A stretch of DNA of 64,000 nucleotides from Atopsyche davidsoni (taxonomy: Eukaryota; Arthropoda; Insecta; Trichoptera; Hydrobiosidae): assembly GCA_022113835.1 (NCBI GenBank), contig JAILWY010000016.1:2545501-2609500 (forward strand), read 5' to 3'. Both the position numbers and the translations under genes were made by a program. Shown here piece by piece: positions 1 to 10,400 of the stretch (within the stretch, counting starts at the first letter, position 1; every line of letters starts with the position of its first letter). Below the pieces are notes generated by a model. It was not told the origin of the DNA, ran no database searches, and saw only the letters and a list, made by a program, of their open reading frames with translations.

Positions 1-21
1 ACGTTGTTTCATTTATAGGAT

Positions 22-140
22 ATGATTGTTAAAAATTATGCCTAGTACTAGTGATTCGTTGGTATAATTGGTAATGCACCTGCCATGTAAGCTTGGGTGG
101 GTTCAAATCCCACACAAATCACGATGATATTTTTCTAAGA
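22..140 (+). mobile_element. tRNA-derived SINE copy
   Basis: A 72-nt tRNA-like head (51-122) has a box A-like TGGTATAATTGG, a perfect box B GGTTCAAATCC and a GTGGG/CCCAC T-stem. The ends GTGATT and AATCAC can pair as an acceptor stem. It is followed by a tail beginning CGATGATATTTTTCT. The same head, tail and upstream motif ATGATTGTTAAAAATT recur at 62744-62925, so this is a dispersed Pol III-type element. The anticodon arm is degenerate, so the parent tRNA is not identifiable by eye. The tail diverges after about 140. Confidence 0.75.
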
Positions 141-175
141 GTTTCAGTTTAATCTTGAAAAAATGTACTTAATCA

Positions 176-1619
176 TTATCTAAATACTGCTTGTTACGTC
201 GCCAGGACTTTTCAATATATAGACAGGGTTACTATTGTCCTGAAGCCTGAATGAAACTGCATAAAATTCTACCCAAACTAAATTTATTCAAAGGTTCAAT
301 ATTTATGCTGATATAAATTCATCGCGTCTGTTTCGAATTATTGAATTATTATCAATCGAAGCACGCCATAACAGTTCAGCCCGGAACAAAGGCAGCGAAT
401 CGCAATATCACCACAAGCGCATCGTGTTGCCAGTCGAACAAATTGCATTTCCCCATCGATGCTAAAAATAATAGAGAAATGATCCGCGGGATCCAGCGGT
501 GTTGCCATCCAACGATCTATAAATCAGAGCCGGCATGTCGGGATCTCGCTTTATCTCTAATTAAAATCACATCGTCTGCGAATAAAAGGAGACGAGATGG
601 CAACACTCCACCTGCAGCACCATGGTGATGATTCAAAGGCTTTTATCGATTGAATTATCGTTAATAGACGTCAATGAATTAAATTCCTTTGTAGGTTTTG
701 GCATCAGTTATTATTAGATATGCTACGTACCAGATGACCAGATGAAAATAGTTGCTTTACTGAAATAATATATATTGAAAAAAATATACCCTGCAATCGT
801 CGATAAAGTATATCATACGCAGGTCAAGTGTTTTAAATAACTTTTAACCATAGCTTTAACAGGTCAATATTATTTATTTTTTGATCAAATACACTGGAAA
901 CGCAAAAAAAATTATTGCTTTTAAAGCTTGTTCAAACAAATTTCCTCTGCATATAATTACTATTGTAAGGGTGATCTGTGGGATCTCTTCTATTTCTAAC
1001 AATTGGTTTCCGAATTTCTCCGAATTATTTCATAAAAGACAAGCTATAATGGATAGCAAAAAAATAAGGCAAAATGCGCTTACATTTTGTACTGAAATTA
1101 ATATACCTTGTAGTATTAATAAGGAAATACTTTATCTAAGCTTGATTAGTCTTTTCTAGACTTGTGAAATTAAATGTAGTCATTAGAGAGGATTTCTATT
1201 TTATGTATCAATAATGTTCTTCAACGCCAACCTGCCAATTACAAGAGACACTCAATGCATATAAATCAATCCGACTGCATGCGCTTGATAACGGCGCTTA
1301 ATTCTAGGTGTCTTAATATGCAATCAATGAATATATATATTTATGTATAATATACGTTCATTTTTTAGTGACTCGTTTCTTTGTATTTTCACAGTAATTG
1401 CAATATCACTAATAAATGTATTTTTCACGACGATATTAATACAATTTGATATTAGCAATGACTTTTTTGACGTATTCGTTAAACAAACCTGTTAATTTGA
1501 CTAGTGGACAAACAAACAGTTAAAACACCTGAAGTTTAATGCATTAGATTCTAATTTAAAAATATACATCTTGTTGAGGAACAAAGCATTTGATCGGCGA
1601 AGATACATTATTATAATAT
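176..1619. other. gene-free stretch with one GC-richer island (470-660)
   Basis: Mostly AT-rich sequence with no supported gene. The island at about 470-660 is GC-richer, contains TAAT-core homeodomain-type sites (CTCTAATTAAAATC) and a GATCC-rich block, and looks like a conserved non-coding or enhancer element rather than a coding exon. The 95-residue open frame through it shows no family signature. Confidence 0.3.
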
Positions 1620-1620
1620 T

Positions 1621-1773
1621 ACTAATATGATTAGGCACATTAGTTCATATATAGAAGATGATTTAAAGAAACTCTCAGAAAAATATCATCGTGATTTGTG
1701 TGGGATGATATTTTTCTGAGAGTTTCTTTAAATCATCTTCTATATATGAACTAATGTGCCTAATCATATAAGT
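1621..1773. repeat. 70-bp inverted repeat made of two SINE tails head-to-head
   Basis: Arms 1621-1690 and 1704-1773 are reverse complements with about one mismatch in 70. The 13-nt spacer (1691-1703) is the reverse complement of the end of the SINE tRNA-like head (CCACACAAATCAC). One arm is therefore an inverted SINE 3' part and the other a sense tail. The near identity implies recent formation or gene conversion. Confidence 0.9.
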
Positions 1774-1775
1774 AA

Positions 1776-1950
1776 TAATATAATAAACCCGTAATGGGTA
1801 ATAAATACGCATCTGATTGACCAATCCATAAATAGATATACATTATTATAATGATAAAAGTAACTTTGTATTCTGTCTTCACTTTGAATTTATTATATTT
1901 TTTGCATGACTAGTTTCTACCAAATAGACTAGGTCATAATCAGATGCATA
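1776..1950 (-). mobile_element. family B hammerhead-bearing retroelement arm (Penelope/retrozyme-like)
   Basis: This segment matches each arm of the 12576-12800 snap-back element. It shares TTATAATGATAAAAGTA, the TGTCTTCACTTTGA block and the hammerhead module. Its outer ~67 bp (1776-1842) recur in inverse orientation at 62641-62708. It carries no ORF. Assignment to Penelope-like or retrozyme-like elements rests on the type I hammerhead with minimal stem III; no reverse transcriptase is visible. Confidence 0.6.
1903..1948 (-). ncRNA. type I hammerhead ribozyme relic (family B)
   Basis: Read on the minus strand: stem I TGCAT, core CTGATTA (canonical CTGATGA with G8 changed to T), one unpaired T, stem II GACC paired with GGTA (last pair broken), a 10-nt loop, GAAA, minimal stem III with two-base loop (CTAG), U16.1, C17 cleavage site, then ATGCA closing a perfect 5-bp stem I. 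Loss of G8, a catalytic residue in hammerheads, predicts this copy is inactive. The intact stem I complements the broken one in the 12698 copy. Confidence 0.65.
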
Positions 1951-2549
1951 ACTAAGTACATTTTATAACCTTGAACATTAAAATTTTATGAAAATTCTAG
2001 CGCATATATAAACCCATGTCGAAGATCAGCATGAAGATGTTATCACACGAGCAGTCCGCAACTTCGGTCCGGTCGTCTCAATCATGGCTCAGCGTGCAAA
2101 CGCATTTATGCAGATGCCCCGCTGGAGATGATGTACTTTAATTGCAGTCGACCTGCTATGAGTCGATGCGATGCACTTAATATGGCGCTGGGAAATCGGG
2201 ATGGGATGAAGCCATTAAATGCGCCTGCAAAGGCAGTACCCTCGTATAGCATGGTGGTTGCATTTATAATGCGGTTTAACCTTTACTACCCACAAGAAAT
2301 GTATAAATAATGGACACTTCAACAACATCCCTCAGTTATATGACCACTCTATCCATTAATACCTAATAATTATATTCGCTCTTAAAACGAGAAGCTTACG
2401 CATAATGACTGAACATATATCTGGTATTCGTGGCGCCGTATCCAATTCGACCATCGTAGATCTGAAAACAGCGATTAAGGCTAGTCTAAACAGAGTTTGC
2501 GGCTTGTAAGCTTTGATGTTCTTATTTTAGGTACAAATGCACTATTTAT
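1951..2549. other. unassigned segment of balanced composition (2035-2310)
   Basis: Base composition is more even between about 2035 and 2310, unlike its AT-rich surroundings. An open frame there is only 60 codons and shows no recognisable family. It could be an eroded transposon or a conserved non-coding island. No other feature is seen to 2549. Confidence 0.2.
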
Positions 2550-2766
2550 GCCGTCTACACACACTGGAATAGTAACTGAGTCATGGTGTCCTATTTTGCG
2601 ATGTAGATTTGGTTAAAACTATTAGGGTTGTAAGCTATATCGTAACATAAGTGACAACCGATTTGCAACTAGCCAAGAGTGTTTTACCTAACCACATAAT
2701 GCAAAATATAATGATTTTGGCCAGTTAGCATTTGGTTGTTGGTAGTGATGCAACTTCTGTAGACAG
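2550..2766. mobile_element. TIR MITE (TACACAC family), copy 1
   Basis: The left part begins GCCGTCTACACACACTG. An inner pair of inverted arms runs from about 2650 (GACAACCGATTTGCAACTAG) to the inverse match at about 2715-2765 (GGCCAGTTAGCATTTGGTTG). The same terminal words recur at about eight places in the window. No ORF is present, so this is a non-autonomous DNA-transposon-like repeat of unknown superfamily. Confidence 0.55.
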
Positions 2767-2769
2767 AAA

Positions 2770-5459
2770 TATAAATTTCTAAATGATTTTAAGTGTGTAG
2801 TATGAAAAAATTAACAGTTCTTTTACTGTCGTTAAAAAAATCCTAATTCACAAATTAATGGCGCAGTGTTAGAAAGTAGTACTTGTGAAATTTCTCTCTC
2901 GTTGTTGGGTAATTTAACTAGTGGTAATTGTCACCTACCTGTGGCTAATTGGTCTAGCTAGTTGATCACTATACTCAGGTACGCGAACTGGATACCCCCA
3001 CGACGTGACGGGATAACATAATGTCCGCTACTCCCCGACGAATGGGTACAAAACCAATTAATTCGACCGGAGACGAGCAATAACAGCTTTTAGAGTTATT
3101 TTAATCACATTTTAATCAAATTACTTGTTTTTCATAAGTGAACAAACTAACAGGCATAATTTAATAAGTGAGAAATTATTTATCTTGTTTATCAATGAAT
3201 TCATACTGTATCGTACAGAACATACACACACAAATATATATATATATATATATATATCATCACCTTTGGTCACTTGGCTTGATCGCTTGAGATATGAATA
3301 GATGTTAAAAATACAATTAATAAGTATACGTATACGTAATAGATTTATATCTTAACGACCAAAAAGTAATTTGTTTAAAATATTGAAAGTTTTAAATTCA
3401 GCAATTTCGCTAATCGCTTTTGTTCTTTATCGCATAATAATAAATATTTTTTTCTAATAAACTATACTTTAGCATATTAAAAAAAACACATAAAATCACA
3501 GTAGTCAACAAACTTATAAATTTTGAGAGAGCTTTGCCCTATTAGCATGTACGTCTCTATCGAATTGAATATTTATATATTTTTTATAGCATTAAGAATT
3601 ATAAATTTGATTCATGAATATGTATTAAAGTATATTTGAATACCATGAATTTAACAGCGGCTAAACAAATAATATGAATTTATTCGACGCATATTCATCG
3701 TGTTTTTGTACATCAAATGCTATCGTCTCTGCCATCTTAAGTCTTGATAACTCTATTACTTAGCGGTTCCATCGTATACAATTCTTTCTAAAAACGTACA
3801 ATGAATAATAATGCATCGGCAGGGGTTGCAAGCTTTTGGTGACTGACATAATTTTTTTGAGATACCTTGGATAAAAGCAAGACATACAGTTAAAATGATT
3901 AAAACACCAATCAAATATTTTAATATTTGTTTATCTTTGTCTTTGTGTATTATTATTTAAATAAATATTTATAATATATAAGAATTTATGGCGTATTTTT
4001 GTATTTAGCGTAATCTAGATACAAAGAGCAGTAGCTATGGTAGCATTATTAAAATTATTTCGTAGCTTTTATCACTGTTGTTTCATGTTTTATCTACGTA
4101 AAAATACTCCTTGTTTATTTTATAAAAATATTACGATTTTATATCAGATGTTTCAGCTACGTCAGTTTGTGGGAAATATAAAATATATAAATCGTTTATG
4201 ATACAAAAACATGTCAGGCGTAATATGTGTACTAAAAGTATGTTGTAACAAACTCATCGAAGAATGGAGCGCCTCTGGAATAATGGGGGGTTTTTCTACG
4301 TACGTGACTCACTGAACATACAAGCCACGAGATGAATAACAATATAAAACAAACGCATGTCTTATTTTACTGATTTATATGTATTACATAAAAAAGATAT
4401 TGTAAAAGTTATAATAAAATAATATCAATAGCAAAAAATCAATAACGTACCTCATAAGGTACCTCATAAGTTTCGTTGAATTTTTTATTTTTAAAACTTT
4501 TCAAACATCACACAAAGTATTGAATGTATTTGACAGAAAGTAATTAGTATAATAATATTTTTTTAACAATTATTACCTCACTCTCTAACAATCAATATGA
4601 CAAGTGTTGACTTGTCATTTAATAAATCCGGTCTTCGTTTGAAAATGCAAACGAAAATATTAACCTAGTCTCAATATTAACCAAAAAGTGATAAAATAAC
4701 ACAAACAATTTATTTTTTCTAAACAGAAATATATAAGGAATTTAAAATATGTATTTAATTAACACACATTTTTCCTGAAACTTTCCTATTATAATGAATT
4801 TTTACTTGCACTTATTCCCAGACACGAGTATGAATTTAAAGTGCAGTTAATTTGTTAACAATACGCAAGAGTATTTTTACTTTTTTTATAATCATTATTA
4901 TATTTAAGAGACAATACAAAAGAGTTTTCTTATGTCTTTCGACTGTTGTTTTTTATTAAAATTCTTCTAATTATAAAGTAATGACCTTTTGTTGTGCAGG
5001 AATAAGATAATTAAAACTCTATTAAATATATAAAATAAAAACACGCGTGTAAATAAAATATAATGGAAGATTTATATCCTTTTATCTATTTAAACATATC
5101 TTAATTAGAAATTAGAAATCAAGTTTTTTAAAAAAAAAATTGTTATCTTTTAGTATTAGATATGAGCTATTAAGCATAACGTGTTGCTAATTAATGTGCA
5201 TTTAAGTAAACATTGTTTTCATTTTATGAAAAAAAACTTGTGATTTGGAACCTATTTTTTTATCGTTTATAAAAAAAGCCGTTAACTTTAGAAAAACCTT
5301 TGAATTTAGCGAATTTTTATTAATTAATAATTTAAGAAAATTATTTCATACAAGTTTTTTCGTGGATATTATTTTAAAAAATAATTATTTATTTATTCCG
5401 TATGCTTGTTCCTGTTATTTTTTACTTTTTAAGAACATCTTCAAGCAAATCTCGAAATG
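2770..5459. other. AT-rich gene-free stretch with a TA microsatellite
   Basis: There is a (TA)n run at about 3234-3257 and many homopolymer A/T tracts. I see no ORF with family signature, no tRNA and no transposon ends here. Confidence 0.5.
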
Positions 5460-5494
5460 GTTTGTCAGTTACAGAGGCATAGTAACTGACAAAC
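5460..5494. repeat. perfect 13-bp hairpin
   Basis: GTTTGTCAGTTAC (5460-5472) and GTAACTGACAAAC (5482-5494) are perfect reverse complements around a 9-nt loop. The stem extends only by two weak G-U pairs, so it is too short for an obvious microRNA precursor. Confidence 0.8.
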
Positions 5495-5784
5495 TGAGTT
5501 GTGAAGTGATTACCTAAATATTGTGCATCAAATGTACTTAAATTTTAAAAATATTTAGAAAATCTTTTTCTTACCTAGTTAATCGAAAATAATCATAAAA
5601 CAAATATTTATTTTTGCAAGTATTCTTAACCTGCTAAATCAAGTCATATGTGCTTTATGAAAAAAAAATTCCCGGCAGATTGATAATTGCAGCTAATTTC
5701 TTTTAATAAAAAACGCCAATAATATTAAGATTCACGCTTTTGATAAGGTAATTTGTAGTTTCATTGAATTCGAATGTAATTAAT

Positions 5785-5990
5785 TGACGCCTCATGCATA
5801 CTCCGGTTTCTGTTCTCCAGCCTTCCCACCGTCGAGGTCTCCCATTAATCCACTTTGCCAGTAATTGATCGTCTAACTTTCAACGGTAAAATCGTGGCCA
5901 TTGTGAGCCGAGCCCCCGTGGATCGGTCCATAAAAAGCCGTCGTTTTCACACAATCTTCAGTAATTTGCACCGCGGTGAAACAATGCTGA
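5785..5990. other. GC-richer island, conserved non-coding candidate
   Basis: Composition rises sharply relative to both flanks (CCTTCCCACCGTCGAGGTC, GAGCCGAGCCCCCGTGGATC). TAAT and CCATTAATCC homeodomain-like words occur, and there is no long frame. It resembles an enhancer or conserved non-coding element. No function can be assigned from sequence alone. Confidence 0.3.
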
Positions 5991-6239
5991 AAAAAATAGA
6001 TTTAAAACTAAAATAATGCGATATATGAAAGTTGGGATGCCTTCGCTCGGAATGACTTCCTATAACCCTAATTAATTTTACTAATGATTAATTATTCATG
6101 ATTACTCTAACACTGGAAACCTTTTGGAGATATACTCAATACTACATTGTCTCAGTTCTTTCTTTATGGAGTTTAGTTTATAAGAAAAATCGAAGCATTT
6201 TTAGCATAGCTTCATAAGAGAATATTTATATAATCATGA

Positions 6240-6512
6240 GTTGACGAAGTCGGAAATACGCATAGGAAGAAAACTCTTGATGGCGGTAAACAAGCATAAG
6301 CGTAAGAGATCCTATTTGGTCTTATTGCAGGTGATTGTCATAGAAAAAGAGGTATTGGAGGTAGAAAATTAAAATGGATACGGAATTTGCTTCAGTGGCT
6401 GGAAGTCAGAGAGTACAGCTTAACCAATAAAACTGCCCTAGTATGGATATATGTTCAGTGATGTGGTCACCAACCTCTTCTGAGTAGAAACGCTTAAAGA
6501 CGAAGAATGATT
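6240..6512 (+). pseudogene. 3' end of a non-LTR retrotransposon (endonuclease-RT type), copy 1
   Basis: It aligns by eye with the clearer copy at 54205-54512: the segments matching LLTLIKKRK, then the TGGCTGGAAGTCAGAGAG block, then GTGGTCACCAACCTCTTCTGAG and an A/G-rich GAA-type tail. All frames are interrupted. It is a 5'-truncated dead copy carrying only the C-terminal tail of ORF2 and the 3' UTR. Confidence 0.6.
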
Positions 6513-7895
6513 ATTAATATATATATAATGAATTCACATTTATACCCTTAATGATTTAATAAAGTATGTTTTTAGATAGTCGATTCACATACGAAAAGGT
6601 GAAACGACACAGATTTAAGCCCTCATCTCCACTAGTATTGTGGCCAGCTGTTTTTACCAATCGAACTACTCAAGCTTTATATAATATATAAAGCACAGAC
6701 TAAAAAACACATATTAATTATTATAAACAATAATTTATTATATAAAATATCACCCTTTCTGTTGAAATACATTTACTAAGTAGCCTCTCAAAAAAAATTA
6801 AAACAAATTAAAACCTTTTAATAAAAACCCTAGGCGGCGAAAGCATTAGCATTTTTCATAATTTAAAACGAGCTCGGTGATTAAATCTAGATATATTATG
6901 ATTACTAAAATAAAACCACATTATTTTTTTCAGTCTGCCTAATTTTGTATTCAATTGAAAATACTTAGCATTCAGAGGCTTCTGGAAATAGCAGATATAA
7001 ATAATCGGTAACGCGATCTGAAATAACAATTTCGCACCGTAATAGAATGTTCCACCCACAATTGTAATCCCGAATGTCTTAATCTAGATTAATTTCAGTA
7101 ATTTTATGAAAACAGGTTATGTGTGCGCATTGTTTCGTGTTGAGCATTTAACAAGTTGTTGTATTTTTTTTCAACTCCACAATTAAACGAGCAAGCTCTT
7201 ATAAATACGTACAATTATGAAAAATATTCGTGGCGTTGTTCGCTCGTTATTTATTTAGGCAAAATAGTTAACAACAATTAACAAGCCAATGCTCAAATGA
7301 TTAATATTTTTAGTTTAGAATACTTTTATTGTTATATTTTTGACGCGACTAGTTTCGTTTTTAAGCATGATTACCAGAAATAAATAAATTTATTCAATTA
7401 CTACATTAAACAAATCAATTTAATTTTATAAAAGCGATTTAATTTTTTATAAGGAATTTAATAAATCACAGCATTAGTCTCTATAAAAGCAGTTTCAAAG
7501 ACCGTTGCTCTATTTTAAAAATTATGTTTTATATCCTGATAAATAAGACAGATTAATATTTTTATAATTTCTATAAATATTTATTAAATTAAGATTTTTT
7601 TTTAATCCCTTGTGTAAGATTAATTTGTTATATTTTAAAATCAAAAAATGAGTGTTATGATAAAATAATGATACGAAATATATTAAGATTTAACGGTTAT
7701 TTTTTTCAAAGTGTTATTTTTATTTAATTGCTATAATTTATACAATTTCTTTTGATAAGTATAAAAAGAGAGACATCCATATTTTTTTTGGAAAGTCCGA
7801 CTTGAATGCGTCAGGCTCTTATTACACTTATCAAAATTTAACCGTAATAACTGTACTTTTGACACTTTTTCCACGTGGCGCATCTAATTATAACA
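6513..7895. other. AT-rich gene-free stretch with a possible hammerhead-element scrap
   Basis: No gene is supported. At 7344-7380 the word GCGACTAGTTTCG reads on the minus strand as CGAAACTAGTC, the 3' half of the family B hammerhead, but no stem II or CTGATGA box is recognisable. Otherwise only AT-rich sequence is seen. Confidence 0.3.
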
Positions 7896-7899
7896 ATTT

Positions 7900-8110
7900 G
7901 CATACATTTTTTTACGATGAGACCGAAATTTTTAATGCTCAAGTATCGCGTCCGTGCCTGGGAAAGGCTTTTTTGTGTGGACCTCGACGGTTTCCCAAAC
8001 CATCATTAATTATGTTAACCGACTGCGGTCGCTCCCATACGGCTCCCTTCACAGAACTTCCGCGCAAGACGAATCGATTAATCGATAATTACTTAATCTT
8101 CAGCGTGATT
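7900..8110. promoter_or_regulatory. enhancer-like island with clustered homeodomain sites
   Basis: This GC-richer block has CATTAATTATG, the perfect 14-bp palindrome ATCGATTAATCGAT (8073-8086), and TAATTACTTAATC directly after it. Dense TAAT cores with an ATCGAT/TGATTAAT composite are typical of Hox/PBC-type binding clusters. The frame through it (108 residues) shows no recognisable domain. The regulatory call is inference. Confidence 0.35.
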
Positions 8111-8464
8111 ATGAATCGGGTGTCATGAAAAATAGTTCACGGTTTTGTGAGAAAAACTGCGAGACAATGAAACTGAGGTTATTCGAGTGGATTTTACTGT
8201 GTACAGGTGATCCTTATCTACCGAGGATTTGAACTTGATTGTACTACATATTTCTTTATTTTAACCGATTTTAAAAAAACAATTAAATCTTTAATACTCG
8301 AAATTTTATAATTTATTATACAATTCGAAAAAAACATTGTATTGTTTTATCACAACTAGTTGACTGGCGTACGTGTATTTAAAAAAAATTGTCATCCATT
8401 TTTAAGGTTAAAAAAATATAAAGAGGGTCCCACTCATTTTTTTTCTAATTTAGTGTATATTTTT

Positions 8465-8628
8465 AAGCAGCCTACACACGTTGCGACCCAAACAAAAATT
8501 TAACGGTAACTAGAAAACAGCAACCACTTTTGCACTGTTTGTTTGCAATACAATAAAAAAAAACAAAAAAAAAAAAGATAACAGTATTGTTTTTACCATT
8601 TGGTTATCAGATGTGTTGTGTTGTTAAA
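8465..8628. mobile_element. TIR MITE (TACACAC family), copy 2, degenerate
   Basis: It begins GCAGCCTACACACGTTGCGA. An inverse-oriented, degenerate terminus (CATTTGGTTATCAGATGTGT) lies at about 8598-8620, on the far side of an A-rich core. No coding sequence is present. Confidence 0.45.
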
Positions 8629-8687
8629 GAAAACTTACCCAACAACAAAAATTAAATAATTCAAGTATATTTGTGATGTTTTATGTA

Positions 8688-8712
8688 TTTTTTTTCTTGT
8701 TTCAGGTAAGTG
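8688..8712 (+). promoter_or_regulatory. recursive splice site (ratchet point) candidate 1
   Basis: A run of T and C ends in GTTTCAG at 8705 and is followed at once by GTAAGTG. A strong 3' splice site is thus abutted to a near-consensus 5' splice site with a zero-length exon. This is the pattern of ratchet points described in long Drosophila introns. Only the + strand reading has it. Confidence 0.6.
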
Positions 8713-9045
8713 AATCTACAGTCCCTATATAAAACTACAATTGGCTTAAGCACATTAAGTAAGTAGACACAATATAATTATTTTAAGCAGTAAAGCGAAA
8801 TACTAAAGGTTCGTTGATATTTTCAACAAATATATACCAAATGAAAATATCTACATTAGATTTTTTTATTTATTTACTTATGTAAATTTACTGTCATATA
8901 TTTATGAATACATATTATACAGGTTATACATGGGTGTATCGATTGTCAATATACCCGCGCCATGAGTGCTTTATCAATATGTCAGCGTCGCCGAAAAAGT
9001 AGTGTCAGTATATTTAAATTGACAGGATTTTCTGTGACAGTTAAG

Positions 9046-9172
9046 TCTTCTACACACACTGAGACACAACTGACAACCGAATAGTTACTATTCAATAGCG
9101 TCCTTTTTTGCGTATTGTACTTAGGTTAATTCATAAAGGGACGATATTGTTAAGCTGTGTCGCTGCATGAGT
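9046..9172. mobile_element. TIR MITE (TACACAC family), copy 3, both ends visible
   Basis: The left end is CTACACACACTGAGACACAA, followed by CTGACAACCGA. The right end, AGCTGTGTCGCTGCATGAGT at about 9153-9172, is the inverse of the family terminus seen at 22727 (TACACACGCTGCGACACAAC). The length is about 125 bp with no coding capacity. Confidence 0.55.
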
Positions 9173-9419
9173 AGTCGGTTTTATGATTGTTTTTAACAGT
9201 GTAAATATCTATGAGGAAAAAAAATATCAGCAGTCTCTTAAAATATAAAAAATAGTTATTGACATAAATAGTTTTTTTTACTATCCATAATAGTGAAGCG
9301 TTTGAAAATTAAACTCGTGTATTAAAAATACTCCATTACGTCTTCCCACGCGCGGTTTTATAAGCGAACGAGCAGGCTCCAAATAAATATAAAATAAAAT
9401 ATCACATCAATAAATCAAA

Positions 9420-9630
9420 AAGGAACGCAATAGACGAGCCGCCGCCCACGGGACTTGTCCAGAAGTGTCGCAATCTCCTGATGGACCAATAAAGATGACG
9501 GAAAAAATCATCAGCAAACCAGTCCGCCGGGTCTTTGGCCGGCCCTGGAGGAAGCCATCTAATCTGTCACAGTATTGTCGCACTTTTCAAATTCACAGAC
9601 CTGCCCTGGCTTATGTCATCGATATATAAT
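9420..9630. other. GC-richer island, conserved non-coding candidate
   Basis: It contains GACGAGCCGCCGCCCACGGG and GTCCGCCGGGTCTTTGGCC, against AT-rich flanks. Its open frame (78 codons) has no family signature. It resembles the other islands scattered through the window. Confidence 0.28.
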
Positions 9631-9814
9631 ACATATATGCATATATGGGGTGGACAAACTTGTGATCACTGCGAAATACCTGTTTTTTTAACTTGTAAGC
9701 GGCGGTCTACTAACATCAAAAAATCGGTGACTCAAAGTCAAAAACAAACATACATATTAAATATTAAGTAGGTAAGCTCTTACTATTGTTTCTGTAGCTT
9801 TCTGCAGAAGAAAT

Positions 9815-10005
9815 ATCAAATCTAAATGCCAGAGCTTTGCGAGTAAAGGATAGCAGTAATATGCAGACTTTTTAGAAAGACCCGGGGACTCACTACACTA
9901 TTTTCCCCTTAGAAAGCCATAAACACTGGCTCAGTATAAGTATATTCGCAGTGAAATAGTCGCCAACCTCCTCTGAGAAAAGGCACTTGATGAATAAAAA
10001 AAAGT
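9815..10005 (+). pseudogene. non-LTR retrotransposon 3' end, copy 2
   Basis: It shares the family's terminal block: an ACTGGCTCAGTATAAGTATA-like segment, then AGTGAAATAGTCGCCAACCT and CCTCTGAGAAAAGGCACTTGA. It is the sense-strand equivalent of the inverted copies at 20755, 51960 and 59670. Only 3' UTR-proximal sequence remains. Confidence 0.6.
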
Positions 10006-10328
10006 AATTATTACTTCTCACAGACTAATTAGCTTATTAAAGATGTGTACATATCAGGCAACAGGGAATAATTTTTTAAATTTATTTAATTCATATAAAC
10101 TCAAGTACACCTAAAAGTATTCTAAAGTTTACGTCGAATCAGTAAGGTTACAAAATATAATTATCTTGACTAGTTCTTAAATATATATATTTTTTATTTG
10201 GTTTTAGATAATAACCAATCAGAGTGCAATAAGGTCGAAATGAGATTATTTTATTATAGATATGTATAGTGCGTATATTTAAAACTTACGTGATAATCTG
10301 AGATATAATTTTGGTCCAGTGCCCACTG

Positions 10329-10400
10329 TCCTCGGTAGTATAGTGGTCAGTATCCCCGCCTGTCACGCGGGAGACCGGGGTTCGATTCCCCGCCGGGGAG
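10329..10400 (+). tRNA. tRNA-Asp(GTC): tRNA-Asp (GTC), copy 1
   Basis: It is a complete 72-nt cloverleaf. The acceptor TCCTCGG pairs with CCGGGGA, with a G discriminator. The D-arm has box A TAGTATAGTGG. The anticodon stem CCGCC/GCGGG surrounds loop TGTCACG in standard form, with anticodon GTC at 10362-10364. Box B is GGTTCGATTCC. There is no intron and no encoded CCA, as expected in a eukaryotic nucleus. A run of nine T follows immediately and would terminate Pol III. It is identical over all 72 nt to the gene at 48337-48408, and flanks differ apart from a few bases upstream. It decodes aspartate GAC/GAU codons and looks functional. Confidence 0.97.

Noticed and set aside
51..122. Functional tRNA gene
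   Set aside because: Box A and B are present but the anticodon arm is degenerate, and the head recurs with a conserved non-tRNA tail, so it is a SINE.
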